Below are positions 16,480-24,840 of a DNA stretch of 64,000 nucleotides, in pieces. Made by a program: the position numbers and the translations under genes. The notes below the pieces were generated by a model. It searched no databases, was not told where the DNA came from, and saw only the letters and a list, made by a program, of their open reading frames with translations. Positions within the stretch are counted from its first letter, which is position 1; each line of letters begins with the position of its first letter. This stretch comes from Mycobacterium rhizamassiliense (GTDB lineage Bacteria > Actinomycetota > Actinomycetes > Mycobacteriales > Mycobacteriaceae), in assembly GCF_900157375.1 (NCBI RefSeq), contig NZ_LT721901.1, forward strand, positions 1,172,365 to 1,236,364, read 5' to 3'.

Positions 16480-17682
16480 TTAGATAACCTCTTTGGCCCG
16501 CTGTGTCGCCGTGCGATAGACCTGGTGCAGGAACAGCGAGATCGCGTGGGCGGCCACACCGGCGCGTTCGCCGTCGACCAGGTCGAAGCCGTGGCCCGCG
16601 CCCGGCAGCTCCACGTAGCCGACCATCGACTGCGAGACCGCGCGCAACCGCTCCACGAAGCTACGCGCCTGTTCGACCGGGATCACGCTGTCCTTGCTGC
16701 CGTGAATCACCAAGAACGGCGGGGCATTACGGTGTACGCGCGCGATCGGCGACGCGTCGCGGAACACCTCGGGATGACGCGCGATCCTGCGCTTGACCAC
16801 CACCCGCTCCAGGAACTCGACGAAGCGTTCACGCTCCAGCGTGGAACGGTCCTCCCAGTCGTAGCGGCCGTAGATGCCGACCACGGCGTCCACCGAGCTG
16901 TTGGCGCCTTCGGGCAGTTTCGACCCGAGCTGCGCGTCGTCGGGGGTGAGCCCGGCCAGCGCGGACAGGTGCCCACCGGCCGAACAGCCAGCCGCCGCAA
17001 CGAAATTGCGGTCGCCACCGAACTTGTCGACGTTGGCCCGCGCCCAGGCGATGGCCGTCTTGACGTCGGTGATGTGCCGCGGCCAGCGATGGTTCGGTGA
17101 GGCCCGGTAGTCGATCGCCAGGCACACCCAGCCCTGCGATGCCAGGTAGGACATCAGTGCCGACCCCTGCAGCATGGCGCGGCCGTGCACCCACGCGCCG
17201 CCCGGGACGAAGATCAGCACCGGCGCGGGTTCGACGGGCAGGTCCTTGAGCCGCCAGACGTCGAGCAGCTGCGCCGGGTGGTCGCCGTAGTGGACCGCAC
17301 GGCGGTACAGGTACGGGCGCTGACGCAGCGCGCTCCACATCGGCGGGGTGCGGTCGGCCGTGGGCCACTGCGCGTCGAGATCGGCGGCCGACACGACGCC
17401 ACGCAGGGCCGCGACGGAGACCTGTTGGGTGCTCTGCCGGTCGCGCTTGCGGGCTTCGCCGGTGCTTGGTGCTCGCCGGTCCTTGCTCATCGCCGTGATC
17501 GCCTCCGGCGCGAGCCGCATGCCCCACACGCTCATCGCGGTGATGGCACCCAGCGGCTCGAGATGCTTGCCGACCACCGGCAACGACGTGCTGGCAACGC
17601 TCAAAGCCATCGCATAGTCGGCGGGACGCGCCCGCAGCAACCATTTCAAAGAAGGAATTACCCGCGGAACCCTCGCCGTCAT
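16480..17682 (-). CDS. lipC: Esterase/lipase LipC homologue, 400 aa
   Basis: An alpha/beta hydrolase of the hormone-sensitive-lipase type. The nucleophile is S235 in GCSAGGHL. The triad is completed by D331 (HGSKDSVIP) and H364 (GAGHGF). The oxyanion motif is PGGAWVHG (160-167), a variant of HGGGW. From memory, Rv0220 LipC is a cell-surface short-chain esterase and phospholipase. No classical signal peptide is seen; the first 60 residues carry a hydrophobic stretch (MALSVASTSLPVVG). The ATG at 17682 sits 7 nt after TAGTCT and lacks a ribosome site, so the mRNA is probably leaderless. Confidence 0.9.
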   Translation of the reverse strand: MTARVPRVIPSLKWLLRARPADYAMALSVASTSLPVVGKHLEPLGAITAMSVWGMRLAPEAITAMSKDRRAPSTGEARKRDRQSTQQVSVAALRGVVSAADLDAQWPTADRTPPMWSALRQRPYLYRRAVHYGDHPAQLLDVWRLKDLPVEPAPVLIFVPGGAWVHGRAMLQGSALMSYLASQGWVCLAIDYRASPNHRWPRHITDVKTAIAWARANVDKFGGDRNFVAAAGCSAGGHLSALAGLTPDDAQLGSKLPEGANSSVDAVVGIYGRYDWEDRSTLERERFVEFLERVVVKRRIARHPEVFRDASPIARVHRNAPPFLVIHGSKDSVIPVEQARSFVERLRAVSQSMVGYVELPGAGHGFDLVDGERAGVAAHAISLFLHQVYRTATQRAKEVI

Positions 17683-17689
17683 GAAGGGC

Positions 17690-17695
17690 AGACTA
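17690..17695 (-). promoter_or_regulatory. Candidate -10 (TAGTCT) for lipC
   Basis: The hexamer on the minus strand ends 7 nt before the lipC ATG, consistent with transcription starting at the start codon. Confidence 0.45.
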
Positions 17696-17784
17696 CCCCT
17701 GCGCCGCCACCAGAAACTGACGTTTGCGTAGAAGCGGCGAACGCGGCGGAAAATGCACCCACCCGGGATTTGCTACAGCGAGAT

Positions 17785-18327
17785 TTACGCGGCAGCGCCG
17801 GCATTTCCTGTTTGCTCGGTGGGGCCGGTCGCGGCGCGCCGACGGCGCCCGACGAGGCGGACGGCATAGCTGATGGCACTGACGCCGAACATCGCCGCCG
17901 CCAGCAGCAACCACCTACCCAGGAATGGCTGTTGGGTTTGTCCGGTCGCCGCCTGATAGGTCGGGCCGCCCTGTTCGATGATGCCGGGCAGGAAGATCAG
18001 GAGCGTGAGCCCGGCGCCCAGGGCCGGCACGCGAATGTGATTGCGCGCGAGCACTTTTGACCCGATCCGGGATTCCCGCCGGCGGACGCCGAGGAACAGC
18101 AGCCGGTCGGCCAGCGCATACAGCGGGAAGAACAGCAGGTCGTGGGCGATCACCGAAGCGGCGAACCACACGGCGATCGTCTGCCACCAGGTGCCACCGC
18201 TCCACAGCGTCGCCGGTTCGAAGGTGGCCAGGATGTAGCCCAGCAGCGCGAAGCCCGCCACCATGGTCAGCAGGTGCAGTGGGCGCGATCCGTAGATGGA
18301 CGTGAAACCAGTTAAGGCCGAACGCAT
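17785..18327 (-). CDS. Integral membrane protein (Rv0219 homologue), 180 aa
   Basis: Four hydrophobic segments: LLTMVAGFALLGYILA, IAVWFAASVIAHDLLFFPLYAL, VPALGAGLTLLIFLPGII and WLLLAAAMFGVSAISYAVRL, with basic loops and a basic tail. VIAHDLLFFPLYALADRL carries a His/Asp pair in the membrane, but no catalytic family was recognised. The ATG at 18327 follows the TGA of the upstream molybdopterin gene with one base between, so translation is coupled; a longer open frame exists but runs through that gene. A role as a membrane partner of the Rv0218-like oxidoreductase is inferred from the coupling only. Confidence 0.8.
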   Translation of the reverse strand: MRSALTGFTSIYGSRPLHLLTMVAGFALLGYILATFEPATLWSGGTWWQTIAVWFAASVIAHDLLFFPLYALADRLLFLGVRRRESRIGSKVLARNHIRVPALGAGLTLLIFLPGIIEQGGPTYQAATGQTQQPFLGRWLLLAAAMFGVSAISYAVRLVGRRRRAATGPTEQTGNAGAAA

Positions 18328-18328
18328 T

Positions 18329-19558
18329 TCAGCCCGCCTCGAACTCGATGGCGCCGACCCATTTGGTGTTGTGCACCCCGGGCAGGGCGGGAACGATGAT
18401 GCGGGCCGGATAGCCGTGGTCGAGGGGCAGGTCGGCCCCGTTGACCCGCAGCGCCAATAGCGCTTCGGGATCGCCAATCTGATTGGCCTGCAGCATCGCG
18501 ACCCCGAACGCCCCGCCGCGCTGCAGCGACACCACCCGCGCCGAGCGGGGCGCGGGCACGCCCGCGGCCCGGGCCAGGTCGGACAACCGCACCCCCGCCC
18601 AGGTCTGCACCGTCGACCAGCCCTCGACGCAGGCGATCGGCAGCCGGGCGCTGCGCTGCGGCAAGGCGGCCAGCGCAGCGCGATCCAACGTCACCTCCGA
18701 GGGCCCGCCGCGCAGTGTCAAAACCCAACCGGGGCCCACGCTTTCGGGGCTGATCTCAGCGGCGACGGCGGTCTTGTTGACCGGGAAATCGCCGCGTCCG
18801 CGCGGCAGCAGCAGGGCGGCCCGACGGGCGGGCCCGCCGATGGTCTGCCCTACCGTCAACGCGACGACCAGCGTCACCCCGCTGCCCACCAGGGCCAGCG
18901 CCCCGCGCCGGCTCATCGTCGGCGCGGCCGGGTCGGCGGCCACCAGGCCGTCGGGATCAACGGGCTGCGCGCGGGTGTCGTCGCGGCCGGTGCGCGCGAC
19001 CTCCCGCAGCGGCAGCGACCGCAACCCGGCGATCATCCGCGGGATCTTGACCGCGATGTGCATCGCGAACCCCGCGATGAACACCCACGCGCCGAAATAG
19101 TGTGCGGTGTAGAAGCTGAACCCAAAGATGTAGTCGTACTGAATATTCAGGACGCCGGTGACGATCTCGAAGAGGATCCCGCCGACCAACGCCACCAGCG
19201 ACAGCCGCTCCAGCAGCTGCGCCATCGAGCTGGCCGGTGGCCACGCGAAGAATCGCGGGATCACCGACCACAGCTTGGCCAGCACCACCGGAATGATCGC
19301 CAGCCCCAACCCCACGTGCAGCCCCTGGGTCAACCGGTAGAGCCACGGCGGCCGGGTGGGCCAGGTGAAGCCCGGCAGTCGCAGCCAGCCGACGTGCTCG
19401 GGGATCGCCTGACCGAGCTGCGGGGCGTAGGCGATGTAGGACAGCAATCCGGTGAGGATCACGATCGGCAGCGTGACCAGCAGCGCGAGCCCGAACACGG
19501 ACGTCGACCACGGGCCCCGCAGTGGACTGCGGAACCGGAAAAAGTCCGGGCCGCTCAC
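18329..19558 (-). CDS. Membrane-bound molybdopterin (sulfite oxidase-fold) oxidoreductase with cytochrome b-like anchor (Rv0218 homologue)
   Basis: A 409-aa fusion. Residues 1-180 hold four or five membrane spans with His at 81, 153 and 167 as possible heme ligands, like a cytochrome b561-type anchor. After a linker and another hydrophobic segment (about 219-240), residues 260-409 form an oxidoreductase molybdopterin-binding domain: PIACVEGWSTVQTWAGVRL with C310 as the expected Mo ligand, and HGYPARIIVPALPGVHNTKWV at the end. The predicted reaction is electron transfer between the quinone pool and a small extracytoplasmic substrate; the substrate is unknown. The GTG at 19558 overlaps the upstream methyltransferase stop as GTGA. 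Confidence 0.85.
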   Translation of the reverse strand: MSGPDFFRFRSPLRGPWSTSVFGLALLVTLPIVILTGLLSYIAYAPQLGQAIPEHVGWLRLPGFTWPTRPPWLYRLTQGLHVGLGLAIIPVVLAKLWSVIPRFFAWPPASSMAQLLERLSLVALVGGILFEIVTGVLNIQYDYIFGFSFYTAHYFGAWVFIAGFAMHIAVKIPRMIAGLRSLPLREVARTGRDDTRAQPVDPDGLVAADPAAPTMSRRGALALVGSGVTLVVALTVGQTIGGPARRAALLLPRGRGDFPVNKTAVAAEISPESVGPGWVLTLRGGPSEVTLDRAALAALPQRSARLPIACVEGWSTVQTWAGVRLSDLARAAGVPAPRSARVVSLQRGGAFGVAMLQANQIGDPEALLALRVNGADLPLDHGYPARIIVPALPGVHNTKWVGAIEFEAG

Positions 19559-20217
19559 CCAGCCGCCAAGCTGGCGATCACCCTGCCGCTAATCAGGCTG
19601 ACACTACTCAGCTTCAGCCCCACCTGCGCGGCGAGCGCGGCGGCACTGTCGACACCCACTGTCGCCCAGCGGAACCAGGGCCCAACGTCGCTGGAGGTTT
19701 CCAGTCGCACCCAGCCGGCGCGGACCCCGATGGCCTCGGCGTCGAACTCCGCGACACAACGGCCGCCCCGTCCGAGCAGCTCGGCGGCGCGCCCCAGGAT
19801 TCGTCGTGGGTCGCCGCCGAGACCGACGTTGCCGTCGACCAGCAGCACGGTCTGCCAGAGGCCTATTCCGGGCAGCGGCTCGAAGACGTCGCCAAGCAGG
19901 ACCGGCGCCCCGCCGCGCCCGGCCAGGCGGATCGCGACCGCGGAGCGGTCGATGCCCAGCGCCGGTATCCCCCGCTGGAACAGCCGCGCGATGAGACGCC
20001 CAGGCCCGCACCCCAATTCGATCGTCGGGCCGGTGCACATCTGGGTCACGGCTTCGTCGAACACCTCGTCGGAGTCGTCGGCCGGTTCGGCGGTGGGGTC
20101 GGAGCAACATCGGGTGCCCAGCCAGCGGTGCGCCGGCAGCACGCGGATCTGGCCGTCCTCATCGCGGATCCAACATCGCTCGCCGCCAAGGGCCCGTTCG
20201 TAGAGATGGCCAAGCAT
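19555..20217 (-). CDS. SAM-dependent methyltransferase-fold protein leading the Rv0218-Rv0219 operon
   Basis: A 220-aa protein with motif I IELGCGPGRLIARL (about 66-79), GIDRSAVAIRLA after it as the acidic loop region, and LLVDGNVGLGGDPRRILGRAAELLGRGG further on. I chose the ATG at 20217 (MLGHLYERALGGERCWIRDE); the open frame allows a 14-residue longer form from GTG 20259. It ends with a GTGA overlap into the molybdopterin gene. From memory, similar methyltransferases sit beside sulfite-oxidase-fold proteins in other actinobacteria, often with a glycosyltransferase that is missing here. The substrate is unknown. Confidence 0.8.
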   Translation of the reverse strand: MLGHLYERALGGERCWIRDEDGQIRVLPAHRWLGTRCCSDPTAEPADDSDEVFDEAVTQMCTGPTIELGCGPGRLIARLFQRGIPALGIDRSAVAIRLAGRGGAPVLLGDVFEPLPGIGLWQTVLLVDGNVGLGGDPRRILGRAAELLGRGGRCVAEFDAEAIGVRAGWVRLETSSDVGPWFRWATVGVDSAAALAAQVGLKLSSVSLISGRVIASLAAG

Positions 20218-20344
20218 GTCAAGCCCCCCGCACCGTTGCCGTCCCGATCGCGACGCCACAGACGACCACCGCGCACGTCAGCTCTTCCATCGATTCCCCG
20301 ATCCTTGCCCGGCTACACCAAAACTAGTGATTCGGAGCCGCGGG

Positions 20345-20350
20345 CATACT
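20345..20350 (+). promoter_or_regulatory. Candidate -10 (CATACT) for lipW
   Basis: CATACT ends 6 nt before the GTG at 20357 with no Shine-Dalgarno between, matching the leaderless layout seen at other genes of this window. Confidence 0.4.
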
Positions 20351-20356
20351 GGATCG

Positions 20357-21250
20357 GTGCCGAACCACGATGTCCATCCGGACTTGCGCCGAATCGCCCG
20401 CTTCGCGCCCCGCCAGCTGGTCGTGCCCCGAACGTTGCGGCTGATGCGAGCCTTGGAGGGCCTGTCCCGGCGAAGCTCGGCGAGCGACGTCGAGGTCATC
20501 ACGCTGGGGTCGGGAGTCGGTGTGCGCCTGTTCCGTCCGGTCGGCGTCACCGACCCGGGGGCGGCCCTGCTGTGGATCCACGGCGGCGGCTACGTGATCG
20601 GTACGGCAGCGCAGGACGACGGGCTGTGCCGGCGGTTCGCCAGCAGGCTGGGCCTGACCGTCGCGTCGGTGGACTACCGGCTGGCGCCCGAACACCCGTA
20701 TCCCGCGCCGGTGGATGACTGCTACGCGGCCCTGACGTGGCTGGCCGGGCTGCCCTCGGTGGACCCGGCGCGGATTGCGATCGGCGGCGCGAGCGCCGGC
20801 GGTGGCCTCGCGGCGACCCTGGCTTTCCTCGCCCGCGACCGCGGCGAGGTGACCCCGGCATTCCAGCTGCTGGCCTATCCGATGATCGACGATCGGAGCT
20901 CGGCGACAGCCCCGAACCGCGACTACCGGCTGTGGAGCCCGCGCAGCAATCACTTCGGCTGGACGGCGTATCTCGGCGACGCCGATCCACAGGTCGCCGT
21001 TCCGGCCCGGCGCGACGACCTGAGCGGGCTGCCGCCGGCGTGGATCGGGGTCGGCACCCACGACCTGTTCCACGACGAGGATCTCGCGTACGCCGAGCGG
21101 CTGCAGAGCGCCGGCGTGCCCTGCCAGGTCGACGTCATCCCGGGTGCCTTCCACGGCTTCGACCTGTTCGTGCCGAAAGCCGATGTGTCGCAGGGCTTTT
21201 TCAACACCCAGTGCGGCGCGCTGCGCGGCGCGCTGGCCCCGGCGGGCTGA
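20357..21250 (+). CDS. lipW: Hormone-sensitive-lipase-family esterase LipW homologue
   Basis: A 297-aa family IV esterase. The oxyanion motif HGGG is at 75-78 (WIHGGGYVIG). The nucleophile is S146 in GGASAGGG and the triad is completed by D236 (GTHDLFHDED) and H266 (GAFHGFDLF). All catalytic residues are present. It would cleave short- to medium-chain esters in the cytoplasm; no signal peptide is visible. The GTG at 20357 gives a length close to M. tuberculosis LipW and lies 6 nt after a -10-like hexamer. The TGA stop abuts the TCA of the convergent amidohydrolase gene, forming TGATCA. Confidence 0.9.
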   Translation: MPNHDVHPDLRRIARFAPRQLVVPRTLRLMRALEGLSRRSSASDVEVITLGSGVGVRLFRPVGVTDPGAALLWIHGGGYVIGTAAQDDGLCRRFASRLGLTVASVDYRLAPEHPYPAPVDDCYAALTWLAGLPSVDPARIAIGGASAGGGLAATLAFLARDRGEVTPAFQLLAYPMIDDRSSATAPNRDYRLWSPRSNHFGWTAYLGDADPQVAVPARRDDLSGLPPAWIGVGTHDLFHDEDLAYAERLQSAGVPCQVDVIPGAFHGFDLFVPKADVSQGFFNTQCGALRGALAPAG

Positions 21251-22555
21251 TCACGTCGCCGGGTAGACGACCTCGCCACCGATGACGGTGGCGAGGACCA
21301 TGCCGGCGTCCAGCTCGGCCAGCGCGGTCGCGGGCGGCACGTTCAGCACGCAGAGGTCGCCGGGCTGGCCAGCTTCGACTGCCCTGGCACGGGCCGGTTC
21401 GCCGGGGTGGCCCAGGAACATCGTCAAAGCCGTTCGCGCCGAGACACATTCATCGGCCCCCAACACCGCGCCGCTGGGCGTGGTGCGGTACACCGCGGCG
21501 CGCATCGCCGCCCACGGGTCGCCCCGGCCGAACGGCATGTCGGTGGACAGCGCCACGCGCACGTTCGCTCTCAGCAGGGACGCGACCCGCCAGAGCTGAC
21601 CGTGGTCGGCGGCGGGAACGTCGACGAGGTACTGATCACCGCGCTCGGCAACGAAGTTGGGCTGCGTCACCACCGTGACCCCGAGGTCGGCCAGCTCGGC
21701 CAGACTGTCGTCGTCGGCCACCGCGGCGTGCTCGATGCGATCGCGCGGATGGCCACCGGCCGCGCGCAGCGCCGCGATGGTCACCACCAACTGGGCCGCG
21801 GTGACGCAATGCACGGCCACCGGCCGTTCGTCGGAGTGTGCGAGGCCGATCCACTCGGTCAGTGAGTCCAGGTCCAAATCGTCGTCGTGCAGAATCTTCT
21901 TCCCCGGCGCCAAAAAGCCCAGCCGCGGCCGGAATTCGCCGCGCCGGTGCGCCACCAGCAGGGCCACCATGCCCTCGGCGTCGAGGTCGGGCGTGGCGTC
22001 GGTGACCCCGGTGACGCCGAGGGCGGTGAGGCTGGCGCTGAGTCCGGCCAGGTCGGTGTCCCTGCGCTGCAGCCGGTCCGACCAGCCGCGGTCGCTGGCG
22101 CGCAGGCGCCCGTCGGCGTGTTCGGCCATGCCGACCCGGCGCAGCGCCGCGGAGTTGAGGATCCACAGGGCGCCGCTGCGATGCTGCACGCGCACCGCGA
22201 CGTCCGGCCGCAGGGCGTCGAGGTCGCCGCGGTCCAGCTCACCGGCGACCGAGTCGTGGTAGCCGACCGCGCGGACCCAGCCGTCCGGCCCCGGCGCGGC
22301 CCGCGCCAACGCTTGCGCCAGTTGATCTTTCGTGCGGACGGCGGGCGGCCCGACCGACAGCGAGTCCAGCGCGGACGCCGCGGCGCGCACGTGCACGTGA
22401 TGGTCGTGCAGGCCGGGGAGCACGGTGCCGCCGGCCGCGTCGAGCACACGCTCCCCGGGTGCGGCCCAAAGCTGGCCGGCCACCTCCTCGATCCGGGCAC
22501 CGACCCGGATGTCGGCGGCGGTGCCGTCCAGCAGGGTGGCGCGCCGGATCAGCAC
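21251..22555 (-). CDS. Amidohydrolase 3 family protein (YtcJ-like), 434 aa
   Basis: A metal-dependent hydrolase of the amidohydrolase superfamily. Metal ligands are visible in order: HDHHVH near residue 60, VAVHCVT, RIEHAAV, and the late Asp in STDMPFG. The N- and C-terminal strands form the small beta sandwich of the family (LIRRATLLDG and LDAGMVLATVIGGEVVY). The start is either GTG 22555, used here, or TTG 22564. It overlaps the CoA-transferase gene by 7 bp and is the last gene of a three-gene operon with the MaoC and CoA-transferase genes. It would hydrolyse a C-N or C-O bond in a small molecule feeding that pathway; the substrate is unknown. Confidence 0.85.
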   Translation of the reverse strand: MLIRRATLLDGTAADIRVGARIEEVAGQLWAAPGERVLDAAGGTVLPGLHDHHVHVRAAASALDSLSVGPPAVRTKDQLAQALARAAPGPDGWVRAVGYHDSVAGELDRGDLDALRPDVAVRVQHRSGALWILNSAALRRVGMAEHADGRLRASDRGWSDRLQRRDTDLAGLSASLTALGVTGVTDATPDLDAEGMVALLVAHRRGEFRPRLGFLAPGKKILHDDDLDLDSLTEWIGLAHSDERPVAVHCVTAAQLVVTIAALRAAGGHPRDRIEHAAVADDDSLAELADLGVTVVTQPNFVAERGDQYLVDVPAADHGQLWRVASLLRANVRVALSTDMPFGRGDPWAAMRAAVYRTTPSGAVLGADECVSARTALTMFLGHPGEPARARAVEAGQPGDLCVLNVPPATALAELDAGMVLATVIGGEVVYPAT

Positions 22556-23736
22556 GATAGACAACGTCTTTCGTCGACCAGACGCCGTACCGCGTCGCCG
22601 TCGGCTCCCAACGCGGGCGCCGGGGTGCACGCCGGCGGGACCGGCGGGGGCGCCGCAGGACTATCCGAGACCGGCGCCGCGCTGGGCAGCGCCGCGTAGG
22701 TCGCGGCCACCGCGGCCATCGACAGGTGGATCAGTTCGCCGCCGCCGCGGCCCAGCGAGTCGAGCACCGCCGCGGCCGCCTCCAGCCCCGTCAACGGGTC
22801 GGCGATGGCGTCGCCGCAGAAGACCGGGCCCGTGCCCACCAGCCCGCCGGCCACCGCGGCGTCGTCGCCGAATGCCGGGCGCGCAGAATCCGCGCCATAG
22901 CCGTTGATGCGCAACCAGATTCGTCCCGCGCGTGGCGCCACGTGCTCGGGGCCGAGGCGGCGGCGGGCCAGCGCCGCGGGTCGCGATCCCTCGATCACGA
23001 TGTCGGAGATCGCAAGCAGCGCGCGCAGTTCGTAGATGGCCTCATCGAAATCGACACAGTAGGACAGCTTTTCGCCGTTCATCCAGTCGAAAAATGCGGC
23101 GTTGCCGGCGCGGGTGCCGTCCGGGCGGCGGGGGCTTTCGACCTTGACGACGGTCGCGCCGCCGCGCGCCAGCAGACCCCCGCACAGCGGGCCGGCCCAC
23201 ATCGACGAGAGGTCGGCCACCAGCAGGCCGGACAGCGGCCGCGCGGGCGAACGGTCGCCGAGAGCGCAGATTCGCGGCGGCGCGGCAGCGGCCTCGCCCA
23301 GGGCGGCGGCCGGGATGTCCAGCAGCGCCGCCCGCTCCACGATCTCGGACACCGGACGCGTTGCGGCCCAACGCTGCAGCGCCGGCCACGGGTCGCCGGG
23401 CACGTCGTCGGCCTCCAGCAGTGCGGGGATAGCGGCGACGTCGTCCGGGCGCGACAGCGTGACGGCACACCAGCCACCCCGGGCGAGCAGCAGCCGGGTG
23501 GCGCCGCCGGCCGACGTTTGGCCGCCGCGGGTCAACCCGAGCAGGCCGGCCCGCCCGGCGAGCAGCGCCGCGGCGTCGACGGCGACGCCCAGACGCTCGC
23601 CCACCGCGGCCGCGACGCGGTCGGCGCGGTCGAGCACGTTCGCACGCGAGAAGTCGGGGGGGCCATCGGGTGATCCGGTCAGGGCGGCCAGCCCGCTGCT
23701 CCCCCACTCCGACGCCGCGTCGCTCACCAGGACCAT
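22549..23736 (-). CDS. CaiB/BaiF (family III) CoA-transferase with an unusual, apparently permuted domain order
   Basis: 395 aa. The block that normally opens family III enzymes, LLVADLSSMWAGPLCGGLLA and VVKVESPRRPDGTR, begins only at residue 169. It is followed by VIEGSRPAALARRRLG, IWLRINGYGADS and IADPLTGLEAAAAVL, where D313 matches the catalytic aspartate position. The first 165 residues (GWCAVTLSRPDDVAAIPALL, WAATRPVSEIVERAALLDIP) resemble the usual C-terminal part instead. The chain ends soon after the catalytic region. The ATG at 23736 has GGAG about 7 bases upstream and lies 10 bp after the MaoC gene. It would move CoA between organic acids in the same pathway as its neighbours. Confidence 0.85.
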   Translation of the reverse strand: MVLVSDAASEWGSSGLAALTGSPDGPPDFSRANVLDRADRVAAAVGERLGVAVDAAALLAGRAGLLGLTRGGQTSAGGATRLLLARGGWCAVTLSRPDDVAAIPALLEADDVPGDPWPALQRWAATRPVSEIVERAALLDIPAAALGEAAAAPPRICALGDRSPARPLSGLLVADLSSMWAGPLCGGLLARGGATVVKVESPRRPDGTRAGNAAFFDWMNGEKLSYCVDFDEAIYELRALLAISDIVIEGSRPAALARRRLGPEHVAPRAGRIWLRINGYGADSARPAFGDDAAVAGGLVGTGPVFCGDAIADPLTGLEAAAAVLDSLGRGGGELIHLSMAAVAATYAALPSAAPVSDSPAAPPPVPPACTPAPALGADGDAVRRLVDERRCLSC

Positions 23737-23746
23737 TGTGCTCCGG

Positions 23747-24772
23747 TCAGAAGTGCAGGGCGCTGAATCGCCAATCAAGCACTTGCCGGTCGGGTTCGCC
23801 CGTCGCCTCGCTGACGGCGTAGACCAGCGACCGCAGCCGCAGCACCCCGCCCTGGTCGGCGGGCTCGGCGGACTCGACGTGCAGTTCGCTGTAGAGCGTG
23901 TCGCCCTCGTGCACCGGCCCGGTGTGGTCGCAGGACTGCCAGCCCAGCACCGTCGCCAGGTTCGGCAGCAGCCTGCTCGCCTGCGCGAGCGCCAGCCCGA
24001 TGGTGTGACCGCCGTACACCAGCCGATGGCCGCCGACTCGCGAATCATGGTGCGGTGCAGCGATATTCAGGGTGAGACGGGCCAGTTCGGGCGCGCTGCT
24101 GACTAGGTCGGCGGTGCTGTGCAACACCGCCGGCGCCACACCGGCACCAAAGTCACTGAAATGCGGTCCGGGAACGCGCTTTCGGAAGGCCTCGCCGTCC
24201 CACTGAGCGGCGGGGTCGGCGACCGGCGGCGCGGCGTCGGCGCCGACGGCGGACAAGTCGTCGTCGGGTGCGCCGTCGGGATCGAAGTCCGGGCCGGCCG
24301 GCAGCATCGCGCAGCGATAGAAGTCGAGCACCAATTGATCGGCCTGGTCGATCGTGGTCATGCGCAGCGCCGCCAGCCCGGTGGGCGCCCGGCCCGGCTT
24401 GGCCGAGTTGGCCCGCAGCCCAACCACTTCGGTGCGGGTATAGAGGGAGTCGCCGATGACCGGAAACCGGCGGAACGTCAGGCCGCGGTAGAACAGGTTG
24501 GCCTTCACCCGCTGCGTGACCAGCGTGCTCTGCCCGATCGCCACGTCGCACACCAGTGCCGGATGCGCCAGCGGCCCCGGCGAGCCGGTTACCGCCGCAC
24601 ACAGGCCGGTGTCCAGCGCCAGGCGCAGGCGATCGCCCACGATCGCCTGATGCGCGGCGGCCATGCCCCCGGTGAGCGTCGTCGTCGGCGCCCAGTCGAA
24701 GACCTGGCCCACCGAGAGCTCGTCGAAATAGGCGCCGCCGTCGCGGACCGCCGCATACCCGTTATCCGTCAC
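23747..24772 (-). CDS. Double-hotdog MaoC-like protein (Rv0216 homologue), 341 aa
   Basis: Two hotdog repeats of about 160 residues. The first has YFDELSVGQVFDWAPTTTLTGG, and the second has the hydratase-like segment GGHRLVYGGHTIGLALAQASRLLPNL. It resembles (R)-specific enoyl-CoA hydratases of the MaoC group. From memory, the M. tuberculosis Rv0216 structure is a double hotdog whose pocket does not fit ordinary enoyl-CoA, so the substrate is open. The GTG at 24772 begins the frame. It leads an operon with the CoA-transferase and amidohydrolase, an extension not present beside Rv0216 in M. tuberculosis as I remember it. Confidence 0.87.
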   Translation of the reverse strand: MTDNGYAAVRDGGAYFDELSVGQVFDWAPTTTLTGGMAAAHQAIVGDRLRLALDTGLCAAVTGSPGPLAHPALVCDVAIGQSTLVTQRVKANLFYRGLTFRRFPVIGDSLYTRTEVVGLRANSAKPGRAPTGLAALRMTTIDQADQLVLDFYRCAMLPAGPDFDPDGAPDDDLSAVGADAAPPVADPAAQWDGEAFRKRVPGPHFSDFGAGVAPAVLHSTADLVSSAPELARLTLNIAAPHHDSRVGGHRLVYGGHTIGLALAQASRLLPNLATVLGWQSCDHTGPVHEGDTLYSELHVESAEPADQGGVLRLRSLVYAVSEATGEPDRQVLDWRFSALHF

Positions 24773-24840
24773 AACGCCACATGCTGGCAGGCTGTCGAAT
24801 CGGAGCGCAACGCAGGACGTGGCAGAAGGACAGGTCGCAG

